Below, in pieces: positions 10,048 to 18,881 of a DNA stretch of 64,000 nt. The position numbers and the translations under genes were made by a program. Under the pieces are notes generated by a model. The model made no database searches. It saw only the letters and a list, made by a program, of their open reading frames with translations, and was not told where the DNA came from. Source of the DNA: Dyella humicola (GTDB lineage Bacteria; Pseudomonadota; Gammaproteobacteria; Xanthomonadales; Rhodanobacteraceae); assembly GCF_026283945.1 (NCBI RefSeq), contig NZ_JAPDPC010000001.1, positions 1,674,001 through 1,738,000 of the forward strand, written 5' to 3'. Within the stretch, counting starts at the first letter, position 1, and every line of letters begins with the position of its first letter.

Positions 10048-11646
10048 ATGGGGAACCGACTAGGGTCGAGCATGTGGCTGCGCTACGCCGCGGTATCGCT
10101 TGCATTTGGGCTCGGCGGCATGTTGTTCCGCTACTTGTCGATTCGTCACTGGATCATTCTCAGTGGCTTCCATGTAAGCGTGTTGCTGCTCACCCGCTAT
10201 CGCTATTGGCCAGCGCTGCTGGCCGGCGATGTGGCTCGCCTGGCCTACATCAGCTGGACGTGCGTCGATCAGTTCGGATTGACCTGGTCCCTGTTGAACC
10301 TGCTGCCTTCGATCGCTTTCATCATGCCCGTGGTGTTCGTATGCCGTGAGCGATGGCACTTATTTCCGACACGCACGACGGTGCACATCGGTGTGCTGCT
10401 TTCCACCGCACTGTTGGCAGCCGGAATCATCACGCTCAATACCCTTGGGATGATTGCTGTCACGCCTTTCCCACCGGGCTATTCGGTTCATGCGGGCGAG
10501 GTTGCCGCCCAGGTCGTGCTTGGCAATTACCTCGGCATCCTGACCATCGCGCCGCTCGCTCTACTTCTCCATCAGAAGCTGACGGCTGGATCCTGGCGTC
10601 GTCTCTGGCGTAGGGCCGGGGAGAGCCGACTGGTGTTTGAAAGCGTGTTCTTGGTGATGCCCGTGCTGTCGCTTCTCGTGTGGGTGGGGCTCGATCAGCC
10701 CGCTACGCGTCAGTTCACCCAAGTGGCGATGTTTCTGCCCGTGGTGGCCTTGGCACTTCGGCATGGTTGGGCGGGCGCGGCAGTAGGTGGCAGTCTGGCC
10801 AGTGTGGCCCTCATGGTGCTGATGCCGCAGCGTAACGATCCCAGCACCCTCCAGGCTGAGGTCGTGATTGCGTTTGCCATTTCCACCATGTTGCTGGTGG
10901 GCGCGCGTATTGCCGTGCTCGATCGGCGCGCGAGCAAGGAACGCGTCGATGTGCGTCAGGCCATAGCGCTGGCGCAGCGAAACGTGCAAACCGGCGAGCT
11001 GCAACTGCTCATGACCTCGCAAGTGCTGGAGCAAATCCGCGAGACCGTGCACGCCACCTGCGCCATGATGCTGGCGAGCATGCGGCATTTGGCACCGGCC
11101 TTCGATGAGCGTCACTATCGTCGCCAGGCACTGATTGCGCAGGATCAGCTCTATCGGTTGGCCGACAGCCTCTACCCTGTTAGCTGGAGGGAACGTGGCT
11201 TGCCGGCCGCCTTGCGCGAGGGGACGATTCCTCGTGTCCTGGGCGAAGTCGGCATTGGGTACTGGTGCGATTTGCGGGGACCGCTCAACCTTCTGCCGCC
11301 TGCGATCCACATGGCGATCTACCGCATCACCTGCGAAGCCGTTTCCGAGGCTTGTGCGCGCAAGAACGTCAGCGATATCGACTTGCGCTTGCGTTGCGGA
11401 GAGCATCAGGGGCGCTGCTGGATCGTGCTCCGTATTGGTTTCCGTGCGGACGCCGAGCACGTTGCGCGAATTCGTTGGGAAGAACTGCTGCCACGCGTCG
11501 TGCTGCGCACGACCAGCGGTCTGGGGCGTCAGGCCATCGAGGATCGGGCGGCAACGTTCGAAGGGCAGGTGCGCGAGCGGACGCTAGGTGATAGTCGACG
11601 GATCAGCGTGATCCTCTATGCCCCGTCAACCGCTGGCGGCGCGTAA
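10048..11646 (+). CDS. MASE1-type membrane sensor with degenerate histidine-kinase-like C-terminus
   Basis: 532 residues. The first 290 or so form 8-10 hydrophobic segments of MASE1 character (WPALLAGDVARLAY, then GNYLGILTIAPLALLL and a typical final helix before an RRAS linker). The rest resembles the HPK7/NarX class: a dimerisation-like helix pair with His335 in RETVHATC, then AIYRITCEAVSEACARKNVSDIDLRL matching the HATPase N-box region but without the usual Asn, and SGLGRQAIEDRAATFEG matching the G2 region. The acidic residue after the histidine and the N-box Asn are missing, so ATPase/kinase activity is doubtful. It may be a regulatory partner of the two-component genes 1-7 kb downstream; that is inference. 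Confidence 0.75.
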   Translation: MGNRLGSSMWLRYAAVSLAFGLGGMLFRYLSIRHWIILSGFHVSVLLLTRYRYWPALLAGDVARLAYISWTCVDQFGLTWSLLNLLPSIAFIMPVVFVCRERWHLFPTRTTVHIGVLLSTALLAAGIITLNTLGMIAVTPFPPGYSVHAGEVAAQVVLGNYLGILTIAPLALLLHQKLTAGSWRRLWRRAGESRLVFESVFLVMPVLSLLVWVGLDQPATRQFTQVAMFLPVVALALRHGWAGAAVGGSLASVALMVLMPQRNDPSTLQAEVVIAFAISTMLLVGARIAVLDRRASKERVDVRQAIALAQRNVQTGELQLLMTSQVLEQIRETVHATCAMMLASMRHLAPAFDERHYRRQALIAQDQLYRLADSLYPVSWRERGLPAALREGTIPRVLGEVGIGYWCDLRGPLNLLPPAIHMAIYRITCEAVSEACARKNVSDIDLRLRCGEHQGRCWIVLRIGFRADAEHVARIRWEELLPRVVLRTTSGLGRQAIEDRAATFEGQVRERTLGDSRRISVILYAPSTAGGA

Positions 11647-11670
11647 CGCTGCCAGCGGTTGTCCTACGTT

Positions 11671-12132
11671 TTACTGATTGCGGATATTGCAATCGATAGG
11701 GTCGCACCCGTTTGCGACAGCGGCACGGAGTTGCACGGTGCCGTCTGTCTGCGGGGTTGCCGTGACTTGCACCGAACTGTCTTGATACACCGTTGACGGT
11801 TGGGCAGCGGGCGCTGCCCCCGTCGCAACGGCTGCCGGCTGCTGCGGCGTGGAGACGAGCTGTGCGAACGCACCGATCGGCAAGGTGATGAACTGGCCGT
11901 TCGCCGTGCCGACGGCGCCCAACACGTTGCCGTTGAGATCGTTGATCTGGACGTATTTGATGCCCCCCAGCACGAAGACATACGCGTGCCAATTGGGGTT
12001 GGCGCTCACGTCGGTGGTATTCGGCCAAGACTGTCCGAGTCCGGTGGCTGGGGGTTGGGCAAGAGCCGTCCCCACGAGTCCGAACGACAGCAACGCTGCG
12101 AGTGCGCCGCGGCGCAAGCCAACCTTCGTCAT
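11671..12132 (-). CDS. Secreted hypothetical protein
   Basis: 153 residues. The N-terminus (basic MTKVGLRRG, hydrophobic core, ALAQP) is a clear Sec signal peptide with probable cleavage after ALA near residue 25. The mature part has a WHAYVFVLGGIKYVQINDLNGNVLGAVGTANGQF segment suggesting a small beta-rich domain, a Pro/Ala-rich linker (about residues 97-113), and a tail with two cysteines (NGCDPIDC). A GGGGAATTATC stretch precedes the start. I do not recognise the family. It converges with the MASE1 gene, the two stops being about 25 bases apart. Confidence 0.7.
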   Translation of the reverse strand: MTKVGLRRGALAALLSFGLVGTALAQPPATGLGQSWPNTTDVSANPNWHAYVFVLGGIKYVQINDLNGNVLGAVGTANGQFITLPIGAFAQLVSTPQQPAAVATGAAPAAQPSTVYQDSSVQVTATPQTDGTVQLRAAVANGCDPIDCNIRNQ

Positions 12133-12335
12133 GATAATTCCCCTCTTAACTCTTAAGTGGCGGTAGCGCCCCCTTTGGCGCCGTAGGAATGTAGCACCCC
12201 GGATTGACCCGAATCGTGCATGGCTCGCGGTTCTGTGGATCCCGCCCCAGAATCACATGCGTCGCTGCTGTTATGCATCCGACGGGACGCCGCGCGGTTT
12301 CGCTTTCGCCATCTCCCCGTTATCCTTCCTGGGTT

Positions 12336-12412
12336 GGCCCCGTAGCTCAGCTGGATAGAGCGACGCCCTCCTAAGGCGTAGGTCGCCCGTTCGAATCGGG
12401 CCGGGGTCGCCA
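12336..12412 (+). tRNA. tRNA-Arg (anticodon CCT)
   Basis: 77 bases folding as a cloverleaf: acceptor GGCCCCG pairs with CGGGGTC, D-arm GCTC/GAGC, anticodon stem ACGCC/GGCGT with loop CTCCTAA, and T-arm GCCCG/CGGGC with loop TTCGAAT. Discriminator G and an encoded CCA end at 12412. It reads AGG codons. No integrase or duplicated 3' end was seen next to it. Confidence 0.97.
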
Positions 12413-12689
12413 TTTCGAAGCGTGGCGCAAGCCGGGCGGTTTTTGGCGATCTTCAGCTCGACTCCCGTTCCCGCCGGGCGTAGGCGCATCCAGCCACCAT
12501 GCCTGGATCGCAGGTATGGCTTGGGCGTTTCAAGCCGTTGCCAGCGCGGACGCGAGAGGGGTACGCGCCTTGCCACGCTTTCCCCTAGGCAGGCAGCAAG
12601 AGCTCTCGCGCGGTTCCAAGGGCAAGCTGGCGTTGCATGAGGCTTGCGTGGCACCTATCCCGTCAGGGAACCAAGCCGTGTTCGCGCGC

Positions 12690-13304
12690 CTAGGTGTAGA
12701 TTTCGAGATCGCTTCTCAGTCCAAGTTTGCTCATCGCATCCATCTTTTGACGGCTGATCGTTTTCACGCTGCGGTTGAGCTGGGTGGCGATCTCCGACAC
12801 GGTGATGCCCGATGCAAACAAGCGCAGTACCTCCGTCTCCCGTTTGGAGAGGGTGGGGTGCGCCGCGGCGGCTCCGCCGGCGCGCGTGACGTCCAGTGCC
12901 CTCTCGATACTCGTGCTGACGTAGTAGCGATCGTGCGAGACCGCCTGGACAGCAAGCGTCAATTCGGTAAGTGCGTCGGATTTGTTTAGCAAGCCACGTA
13001 CGCCTGTCGCGAGGATGGAGCTCAGCACGCCCGCGTTACTCACCATGGTAAGCACGATGATAGGGAGGCTTGGCCATCGCCTCTCGATCAATCCAAGCAT
13101 ATTCAGGCCATCGGCGACCTGGCCGCCGGGCATGCTGAAATCAGTAATGACCAAGTCACAGGACTGCCGTTCCAGGACGTGGATCAACTCGTCAGGTGAG
13201 CCCACATCGACGATCACGGCGACGTTCGAGCTACCCTCAAGCAGCATGCGTACCCCGCTGCGCACGATAGGGTGGTCGTCGGCCAGAATGATGCGTAAGG
13301 TCAC
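12690..13304 (-). CDS. NarL/FixJ-family response regulator (EvgA/BvgA-like)
   Basis: 204 residues from a GTG at 13304 preceded by GGGGGG. The receiver domain (about 1-120) has the acidic pair in ILADDHP, the phospho-acceptor Asp55 in LVITDFSMPG, a Thr in IIVLTMVS and a Lys in LLNKSDAL. The C-terminal LuxR-type helix-turn-helix is LSKRETEVLRLFASGITVSEIATQLNRSVKTISRQK. It is divergent from the large hybrid sensor kinase, sharing a 224-base promoter region, the arrangement of EvgAS/BvgAS-like pairs. The likely role is DNA-binding output of that phosphorelay. An upstream in-frame extension exists but is not conserved-looking. Confidence 0.92.
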   Translation of the reverse strand: MTLRIILADDHPIVRSGVRMLLEGSSNVAVIVDVGSPDELIHVLERQSCDLVITDFSMPGGQVADGLNMLGLIERRWPSLPIIVLTMVSNAGVLSSILATGVRGLLNKSDALTELTLAVQAVSHDRYYVSTSIERALDVTRAGGAAAAHPTLSKRETEVLRLFASGITVSEIATQLNRSVKTISRQKMDAMSKLGLRSDLEIYT

Positions 13305-13528
13305 GGTTCCCCCCGTGTTGGTGCCGGCTTGACCACAAGGGTAACTGATTTTGCATCGCAGCAAATCAGCAAATTGCCTACAAAAACTTAGGTCATCTTC
13401 AGACAATTCTGATGGAGGGTGCGTAGGCCCCCCAAGTAAGCTCCAGACTTCGCGAGCACGTTCGACTCTTGAGCGCATCCATGAACGCAAACGTCGGCTC
13501 TTGCGGCAACAGGTAAATCAACGCTCTA
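13305..13528. promoter_or_regulatory. Shared intergenic region of the divergent response regulator and hybrid kinase
   Basis: Contains an AT-richer patch with an inverted TTTGC-N6-GCAAA (13350-13365) and a directly repeated GCAAAT (13361-13366 and 13369-13374), a plausible autoregulatory site for the LuxR-type regulator. No footprint-level motif can be asserted from one sequence. Confidence 0.35.
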
Positions 13529-16500
13529 TTGCCCCCGCTTGGCGCAATAAGCAGGCCTTGGGGAGCCTGGCTGAGATGCCTGCTGCTGTCGTGCTCGCTA
13601 GGAGTGTGTGCGACAGCTCTCGCCGGTCAAAGTGAAGTCGCACAAAGCAGTACGGCATCCCCTGACAAGGTGGTGACGAGTGTGCCGATCCGACTTACGC
13701 CAGAGGAAGAAGCTTGGCGGGACAGTCATCCCGTGATTCAGGTGGGGGTCCTGGCGGGTGACCATTTGCCCATGGAGACCTGGGTGGCTGGCCGTCCAGC
13801 CGGCTTCGGCGTGGACTATGCGCGGCTGTTGGCCGGGCGATTGGGGATGCGGCTGGAGTTTCGTCCGTTTACCGACCTGGATGCGGTTGCCTTTGGCGGC
13901 CCATCGGAACCACCGCCTTACGGCCTGCTGCTAGGCATGGTGACGAGTGAGGTGAGCGAGGGGCGTTTCGATTTCCTGACGCCCTATGAGACCGGGCCAC
14001 TGATCCTGGTCACTCGTAAGGGCGATGAGCAGATTCGCGACGAGCAAGACCTGAAACACACGCGCATTGTCATCGAGCGACCGTACCGCAACTTGGCCGT
14101 CCAGTTGGCGGGGCGCTTCCCGCAGGCGACCCTGGTATTCGCGAACGACGGTCGCCAGGCGATGGACATGCTGACGGCCGGCCAGGCCGATGCCTATCTC
14201 GGCACGCCGTTGGCGCGTGTACGCACGTTGTTGGACGAGCGTGCCAGCGACGATCTCGCCGTCATCACTCCGATCAACTTTCCACCGGTATCCGTCGCCA
14301 TGGCGATACCGCGTGGGCAACCCATGCTCGTGCAACTGCTGCGGAAGGCCGAGGCCAGTCTGGCTGCCGAGGAGTTGGACAGCTTGCGCGAACGCTGGGG
14401 GCTGCGTGCCGAAGTCAACCTCCTGATTCCGGCGGCAGTTGGCCTGAGTGCGGAAGATCGGGCCTTGCTAAAGGCATTGCCGCCGCTGCGCGTCGGGTTC
14501 GAGATCGATCGCTATCCCTACACGTTTCTCAGCAGCCAGGGGCGCTTCGACGGTCTGGCCGCAGACTATGTAGAGATTTTCCGGCAACAACTTGGCCTAC
14601 GCATCCAACCGGTCCCGGCGAATGATTCTGCCGGGTTGCAGCGTATGGTCCGCGCGAACGAAGTGGACATGGTGGTGGCCGCCATGCCGGAAGATTTCCG
14701 CGTCGAGGACATGGTCTTCAGCCGTCCCTACGAGCACTTTCCCGAAGTCATCGTGGCCAAGGCCAACAACCGCAGCATCGCCGGCCCCGAGGATCTCGCC
14801 GGGCACGTGGTCGCGATGCGCGAGGAGACCATGCCTCGGTATCAGCTACTCATGCCGCATAGTCGTTTGCGCCCTGTAGGCAGCAATGAGGCGGGTCTGG
14901 GGCTGGTGGCGTCGGGCAGGGCCGATGCCTATATCGGCACGCTTCCAGCCATCGACAATTTGATTCGCAACCGCTACACGACCTTGCGAATCATGGGGCC
15001 GGCTGGCGATGACCAGGATTTCACCGTAGGCCTCAACAAGCGCTACGGTCAGCTGATGCCACTGATCAATCGCGTGTTGGCGAGAGTGAAGGATCAGCAG
15101 CGGATGGCGATCCGCAGTCGTTGGCTGACCACGGAATACAACTATGGCGTGCCGTGGAAGTGGGTGCTGCTCGGCATGCTCGTCGCCCTCGCGGTGCTGG
15201 CGATCATCAGCTTTGCGTATACCCGCTTGCGCCGCCTCATGTACGCACGGCAGCTGGCGGAAAGGGAGCTCGCGATCCAGCTGGCGTTCCAGCAGGCCTT
15301 GCTGGAATCCATTCCGTACCCGGTGTTCGTCAAGGACGCAGAGGCGCGCTACATCGCCATCAATCACGCCTACGAGAAAATGTTCGACTGTTCGCGCACC
15401 CACTTGCTCGGACGAACGCTGATCGAGACGCGACATGGGAAGGACCTTAACGCCGAAGCGCTACATGGCGCTGACCTGGAAGTATTGAGCCAGGGCGGCG
15501 AAGTTCGCCGGGAGCTGCACATGAGCGCCTCGGGTGACGCGGATACCACGCGCGACGTACTTCTGTGGCTGCACACTTTCCTGCGCGGATCGGATCAAGG
15601 CGTCGGTCTACTCGGAACCGTGGTCGATGTAAGCGATCTCCGTAAAGCGGAGGCTCGTGCAACCGCGTCTGAGCAGCGGATTATCGACACCAACGACAGC
15701 TTGCCGGGTGTCGTTATGCGGGCCCGCTACAGCGTGGATGGAACAGCCGCCTATGAGTACATCAGCGGACCGATCGAAGCGCTATTCGGCCTGACCTACG
15801 AGGAGATGATGCAAGGCCGCCGACGCCCCTTCGACGTTATGCCTGTCGAGGACAGGCCGGTTGTGCAAGAGACTATCGATCACCTGCTGGAAGGTCGTGG
15901 CCCGGAAATGGTGGAGTTCCGCGTCAACACGCCCACCGGTGTTCGCTGGGTCCGGGCCTCGGCCGGCGTGCCACGCGCGGAAGCGCCAGGCGCCGTGTCC
16001 TGCAGCATCTTCTGCACTGACATAACACGGGAAAAGGAACAGGCGCAGGCGCTGGTCGAGGCCAAGGCCGTTGCTGAAGCGGCGTTTGCCGCCAATGGCG
16101 CGTTCTTGGCCATGATGAGTCACGAGATCCGCACGCCGATGGCCGGTGTGCTCGGCCTGATCGAATTACTCGACAAGACACCGCTGGACCGAGAGCAACT
16201 GCACATGATCGACATGGTGCACGACTCGGCCGGCGTGCTGTTGCAGATTTTGGATGACATTCTCGACTTTTCCCGGATCGAGGCAGGTCGGTTGATGCTG
16301 GACATCCATCCTTTTGATCCCCGTGCGCTGGCAGACGGCGTGCTCGGTCTGTTCGCTGCTCGTGCGCAGGAGAAAGGAGTCCGTTTATACGCTGTGCTCG
16401 ATTGGCGGCTCGCGGCGGAATATCGGGGTGATATGACTCGCGTGCGGCAGATCATCACCAATCTGCTCAGCAACGCGCTCAAGTTCACGGAGAAGGGACA

Positions 16501-17911
16501 TGTCGAACTACGCATGGAACTGCTCGGCGAATCGGCAGAAGGTCATCGCCTGAGCATCATCGTGATGGATACCGGTATTGGCATTTCCGAAGAGCAGCTT
16601 GGGCGTCTGTTTCACCCATTCGTCCAGGCCGAGATCTCCACGACAAGGCGTTACGGTGGTACTGGCCTTGGACTGAGCATAAGCAATCAGCTCGCCCATA
16701 TGATGGATGGAGAAGTCCGCTTGACCAGCGCTGTGGGTTTTGGCACGCAGGCCATTTTTGAGGTCGTGCTACCTGTGAACCGTGCGCTTCAGCCCCAACC
16801 CGCCATGGCTGGGAAAGCAGCCTTGCTGTGCACGCGCGATCTCATGCTCGAACGCGAACTTTCCAACATGTTCTCGGCCATGGGTATGAGCGTTGTGGGC
16901 GCCGACGCGAACGATTTGCGCGACTTTGCGGCGAAAGATTTCGACCTTTTTGCTGTCGACGCGGATCTGGCGCGAAGTGGAGTCATGCCAGATGGCGCTC
17001 GCACGATTCAGCTCACTGACGCGCCCGATCCGCGTGGCTTCTACGTGGACGATGGCCAGGTGATCCTCAGCGGCCATCCCTTGCTGTGGCGATCGGCGGT
17101 GGACGCATGTCACGCCGTGCTTGGATTGCCAACACCGCAACGCACGACCGCGCCGGCTGCAGTTTCCGTCACACATGGAGCCCGCATTCTTGTTGCGGAA
17201 GACCATCCGACCAATCGTGCCGTGATAAGTCGGCAGCTGGAACGTCTGGGCTACGCACACACCATGGTCGAAAATGGGCTGCAAGCGCTCGAGGCGTTGG
17301 CTGTCGGGCACTACGATCTACTCATTACCGATTGCCATATGCCCGTGCTGGATGGGTTTGCGCTGGCGCGACGTATCCGCGAACGCGAGAAGGACGGCAC
17401 CAGTCGTCTGCCGATCGTCGCGCTGTCGGCCAGTGCCTTGCCCGAGGAAGTCACTCGTTGCCGCGAAGCCGGCATGGATGAGTTTCTCGCCAAACCCGTC
17501 AAGCTCGACGATCTGGGTGCCATGTTGTCTGCGTGTCTGGCGCATATGCCCTCCGAGCATCCACGCGCTGAGGTCGGCGGCTCTGATTCAGCCCACCAAC
17601 GTATTCAATCACTTCTGGAAGTATTTGGCTCCACGCAACAGGTCAAGCATGTGCTGCGTGGACTTCTTGACGCGAGTCGCAACGACCTCATTGCTCTCGA
17701 TCAAGCCGTGCAATGTGGTGATGTTGAATCCCAGCGCGACATCCTGCATCGAATTCATGGTGCGCTTCGCCTGCTTGGCGACAACGCCAGTGAATCCGCC
17801 GACGACAGCTCAGCGCAGCGCCAGGAGCTGGTCGGTCGCCTCGATGCTCTGGAGGCGTTGCTGGGAGAACTCGATCGCCGTGATCCCAACAACGATACGG
17901 GGACAGGCTAG
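13529..17911 (+). CDS. Hybrid sensor histidine kinase, EvgS/BvgS-like (two periplasmic PBPb domains, PAS, kinase, receiver, HPt)
   Basis: 1460 residues from a TTG at 13529, which is needed to retain the signal peptide (LRCLLLSCSLGVCATALA). Domains in order: two periplasmic solute-binding-type (SBP_bac_3) domains at about 60-290 and 310-530, one membrane helix about 543-565, PAS domains about 590-690 and 700-820, a HisKA domain with His865 in MMSHEIRTPM, an ATPase domain with NLLSNALKFT, DTGIGI and GGTGLGLSI, a degenerate receiver-like stretch, a full receiver with Asp1268 in LITDCHMP, and an HPt-like tail with His1410 in LHRIHGALRLL. It should relay phosphate to the divergent NarL-type regulator. 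The ligand sensed by the PBPb domains is unknown. Confidence 0.92.
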   Translation: MPPLGAISRPWGAWLRCLLLSCSLGVCATALAGQSEVAQSSTASPDKVVTSVPIRLTPEEEAWRDSHPVIQVGVLAGDHLPMETWVAGRPAGFGVDYARLLAGRLGMRLEFRPFTDLDAVAFGGPSEPPPYGLLLGMVTSEVSEGRFDFLTPYETGPLILVTRKGDEQIRDEQDLKHTRIVIERPYRNLAVQLAGRFPQATLVFANDGRQAMDMLTAGQADAYLGTPLARVRTLLDERASDDLAVITPINFPPVSVAMAIPRGQPMLVQLLRKAEASLAAEELDSLRERWGLRAEVNLLIPAAVGLSAEDRALLKALPPLRVGFEIDRYPYTFLSSQGRFDGLAADYVEIFRQQLGLRIQPVPANDSAGLQRMVRANEVDMVVAAMPEDFRVEDMVFSRPYEHFPEVIVAKANNRSIAGPEDLAGHVVAMREETMPRYQLLMPHSRLRPVGSNEAGLGLVASGRADAYIGTLPAIDNLIRNRYTTLRIMGPAGDDQDFTVGLNKRYGQLMPLINRVLARVKDQQRMAIRSRWLTTEYNYGVPWKWVLLGMLVALAVLAIISFAYTRLRRLMYARQLAERELAIQLAFQQALLESIPYPVFVKDAEARYIAINHAYEKMFDCSRTHLLGRTLIETRHGKDLNAEALHGADLEVLSQGGEVRRELHMSASGDADTTRDVLLWLHTFLRGSDQGVGLLGTVVDVSDLRKAEARATASEQRIIDTNDSLPGVVMRARYSVDGTAAYEYISGPIEALFGLTYEEMMQGRRRPFDVMPVEDRPVVQETIDHLLEGRGPEMVEFRVNTPTGVRWVRASAGVPRAEAPGAVSCSIFCTDITREKEQAQALVEAKAVAEAAFAANGAFLAMMSHEIRTPMAGVLGLIELLDKTPLDREQLHMIDMVHDSAGVLLQILDDILDFSRIEAGRLMLDIHPFDPRALADGVLGLFAARAQEKGVRLYAVLDWRLAAEYRGDMTRVRQIITNLLSNALKFTEKGHVELRMELLGESAEGHRLSIIVMDTGIGISEEQLGRLFHPFVQAEISTTRRYGGTGLGLSISNQLAHMMDGEVRLTSAVGFGTQAIFEVVLPVNRALQPQPAMAGKAALLCTRDLMLERELSNMFSAMGMSVVGADANDLRDFAAKDFDLFAVDADLARSGVMPDGARTIQLTDAPDPRGFYVDDGQVILSGHPLLWRSAVDACHAVLGLPTPQRTTAPAAVSVTHGARILVAEDHPTNRAVISRQLERLGYAHTMVENGLQALEALAVGHYDLLITDCHMPVLDGFALARRIREREKDGTSRLPIVALSASALPEEVTRCREAGMDEFLAKPVKLDDLGAMLSACLAHMPSEHPRAEVGGSDSAHQRIQSLLEVFGSTQQVKHVLRGLLDASRNDLIALDQAVQCGDVESQRDILHRIHGALRLLGDNASESADDSSAQRQELVGRLDALEALLGELDRRDPNNDTGTG

Positions 17912-18881
17912 TCGGCCCAAAAGCGCGGAAGTCGCCTGAACGCCCACGCGGCAGCCATCCACGTGGCACGCCCATCCCGTGTGGCCGAAGATCCTCTAGC
18001 TCCCAGAAGGTTCTTCGCTCATTCATAGTGATGTGCTGCGATCCATGCCGTTTCCCCGGATGGAACGAGTCATGTTTTAAAGTTTCGCCCGCAGTACCTC
18101 GCAATGCGGCGACCGACGCGTCGCGCTGCGGTGTCAGGGCACGGAGTGAGCCTCGTGAGCAGGGCCCCCAAGGCCCCTTACTGCCCACAGGCCTGGTGCC
18201 AGCAGATATATCGTAGGGTCCACGGTTGTGAGTTGATCGCTCGGTCGCTGGTTGAGCCATGCGGCCAATTGGGACAAGCGACGGACGTGAGGCGCTATCC
18301 GGCGAAGATCGCCGGCTCATTGAATCGTCGTTTTCGACAGCAGGAGATAATGCATCCACGGATGCGTGCCGTAGTCTTTGCGGGCGTTGCCAAGGGCGGC
18401 TTTGGCGGTGAGAAATCCATTCTCACTTGTGAGACTTGACGCTAATTGGTGGCTATACATGTGGCCACCAGCAATGCAATTTCGTCGTATAGGTTTTCAG
18501 TTATTGAATTATTGCCAATCAGCAACATGATTGACGCTTGGATGTAACGTTGTTGGGTTAATGCCGTGCCTGACGGCAAATGAAGCGTTCATTAATATCG
18601 CGTTTGCCATATCAACGTCCGGGTAGTAGGAGCCGGGCAACGAGGCTTGCGTGGCGCTGTCGTTGGAGGGAGTTCAGGTGCCATAGGCTTCTTATCTAAC
18701 CTTTCCATACGCATCGTCAACTCAGATATGACGGCAATATAACTAAAGAGACGCAGTTGTGTAAGTTACGCGCAAGGATATTGAGGGCAAAGTGTCATGA
18801 TTAAGCTTGATTTAGGCAGGTCTGATGAATGTCCGATCACAATGGATTAGACTCATTTAGTCCCCTGAAAAGTTAGCCGTC
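17912..18881. other. Long non-coding, partly AT-rich stretch upstream of the polysaccharide exporter
   Basis: Nearly 1 kb without a credible gene. The right half (about 18440-18880) is visibly richer in A and T than its surroundings. It contains a perfect TCTCAC-TT-GTGAGA palindrome (18421-18434) and an inverted TGGTGGC/GCCACCA pair with a 10-base loop (18447-18470). A GC-rich GGGCCCCCAAGGCCCC stretch lies near 18162-18178. A frame on the minus strand covering the end of the kinase gene looks like a shadow. The base composition suggests acquired DNA or a long regulatory leader. Confidence 0.5.
18447..18470. promoter_or_regulatory. Inverted repeat, candidate operator or hairpin
   Basis: TGGTGGC and GCCACCA flank a 10-base AT-rich loop. 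It lies 13 bases right of the perfect TCTCAC/GTGAGA palindrome and about 410 bases upstream of the exporter. It could bind a dimeric regulator or form an RNA stem-loop; nothing in the sequence decides between them. Confidence 0.35.

Noticed and set aside
12336-12412. tRNA-Arg as an integration site
   Set aside because: No integrase, no duplicated tRNA 3' end and no foreign-looking genes directly after it.
17688-18359. 223-codon frame on the minus strand
   Set aside because: It overlaps the HPt end of the hybrid kinase, is Arg/Pro/Ser-rich and shows no domain.
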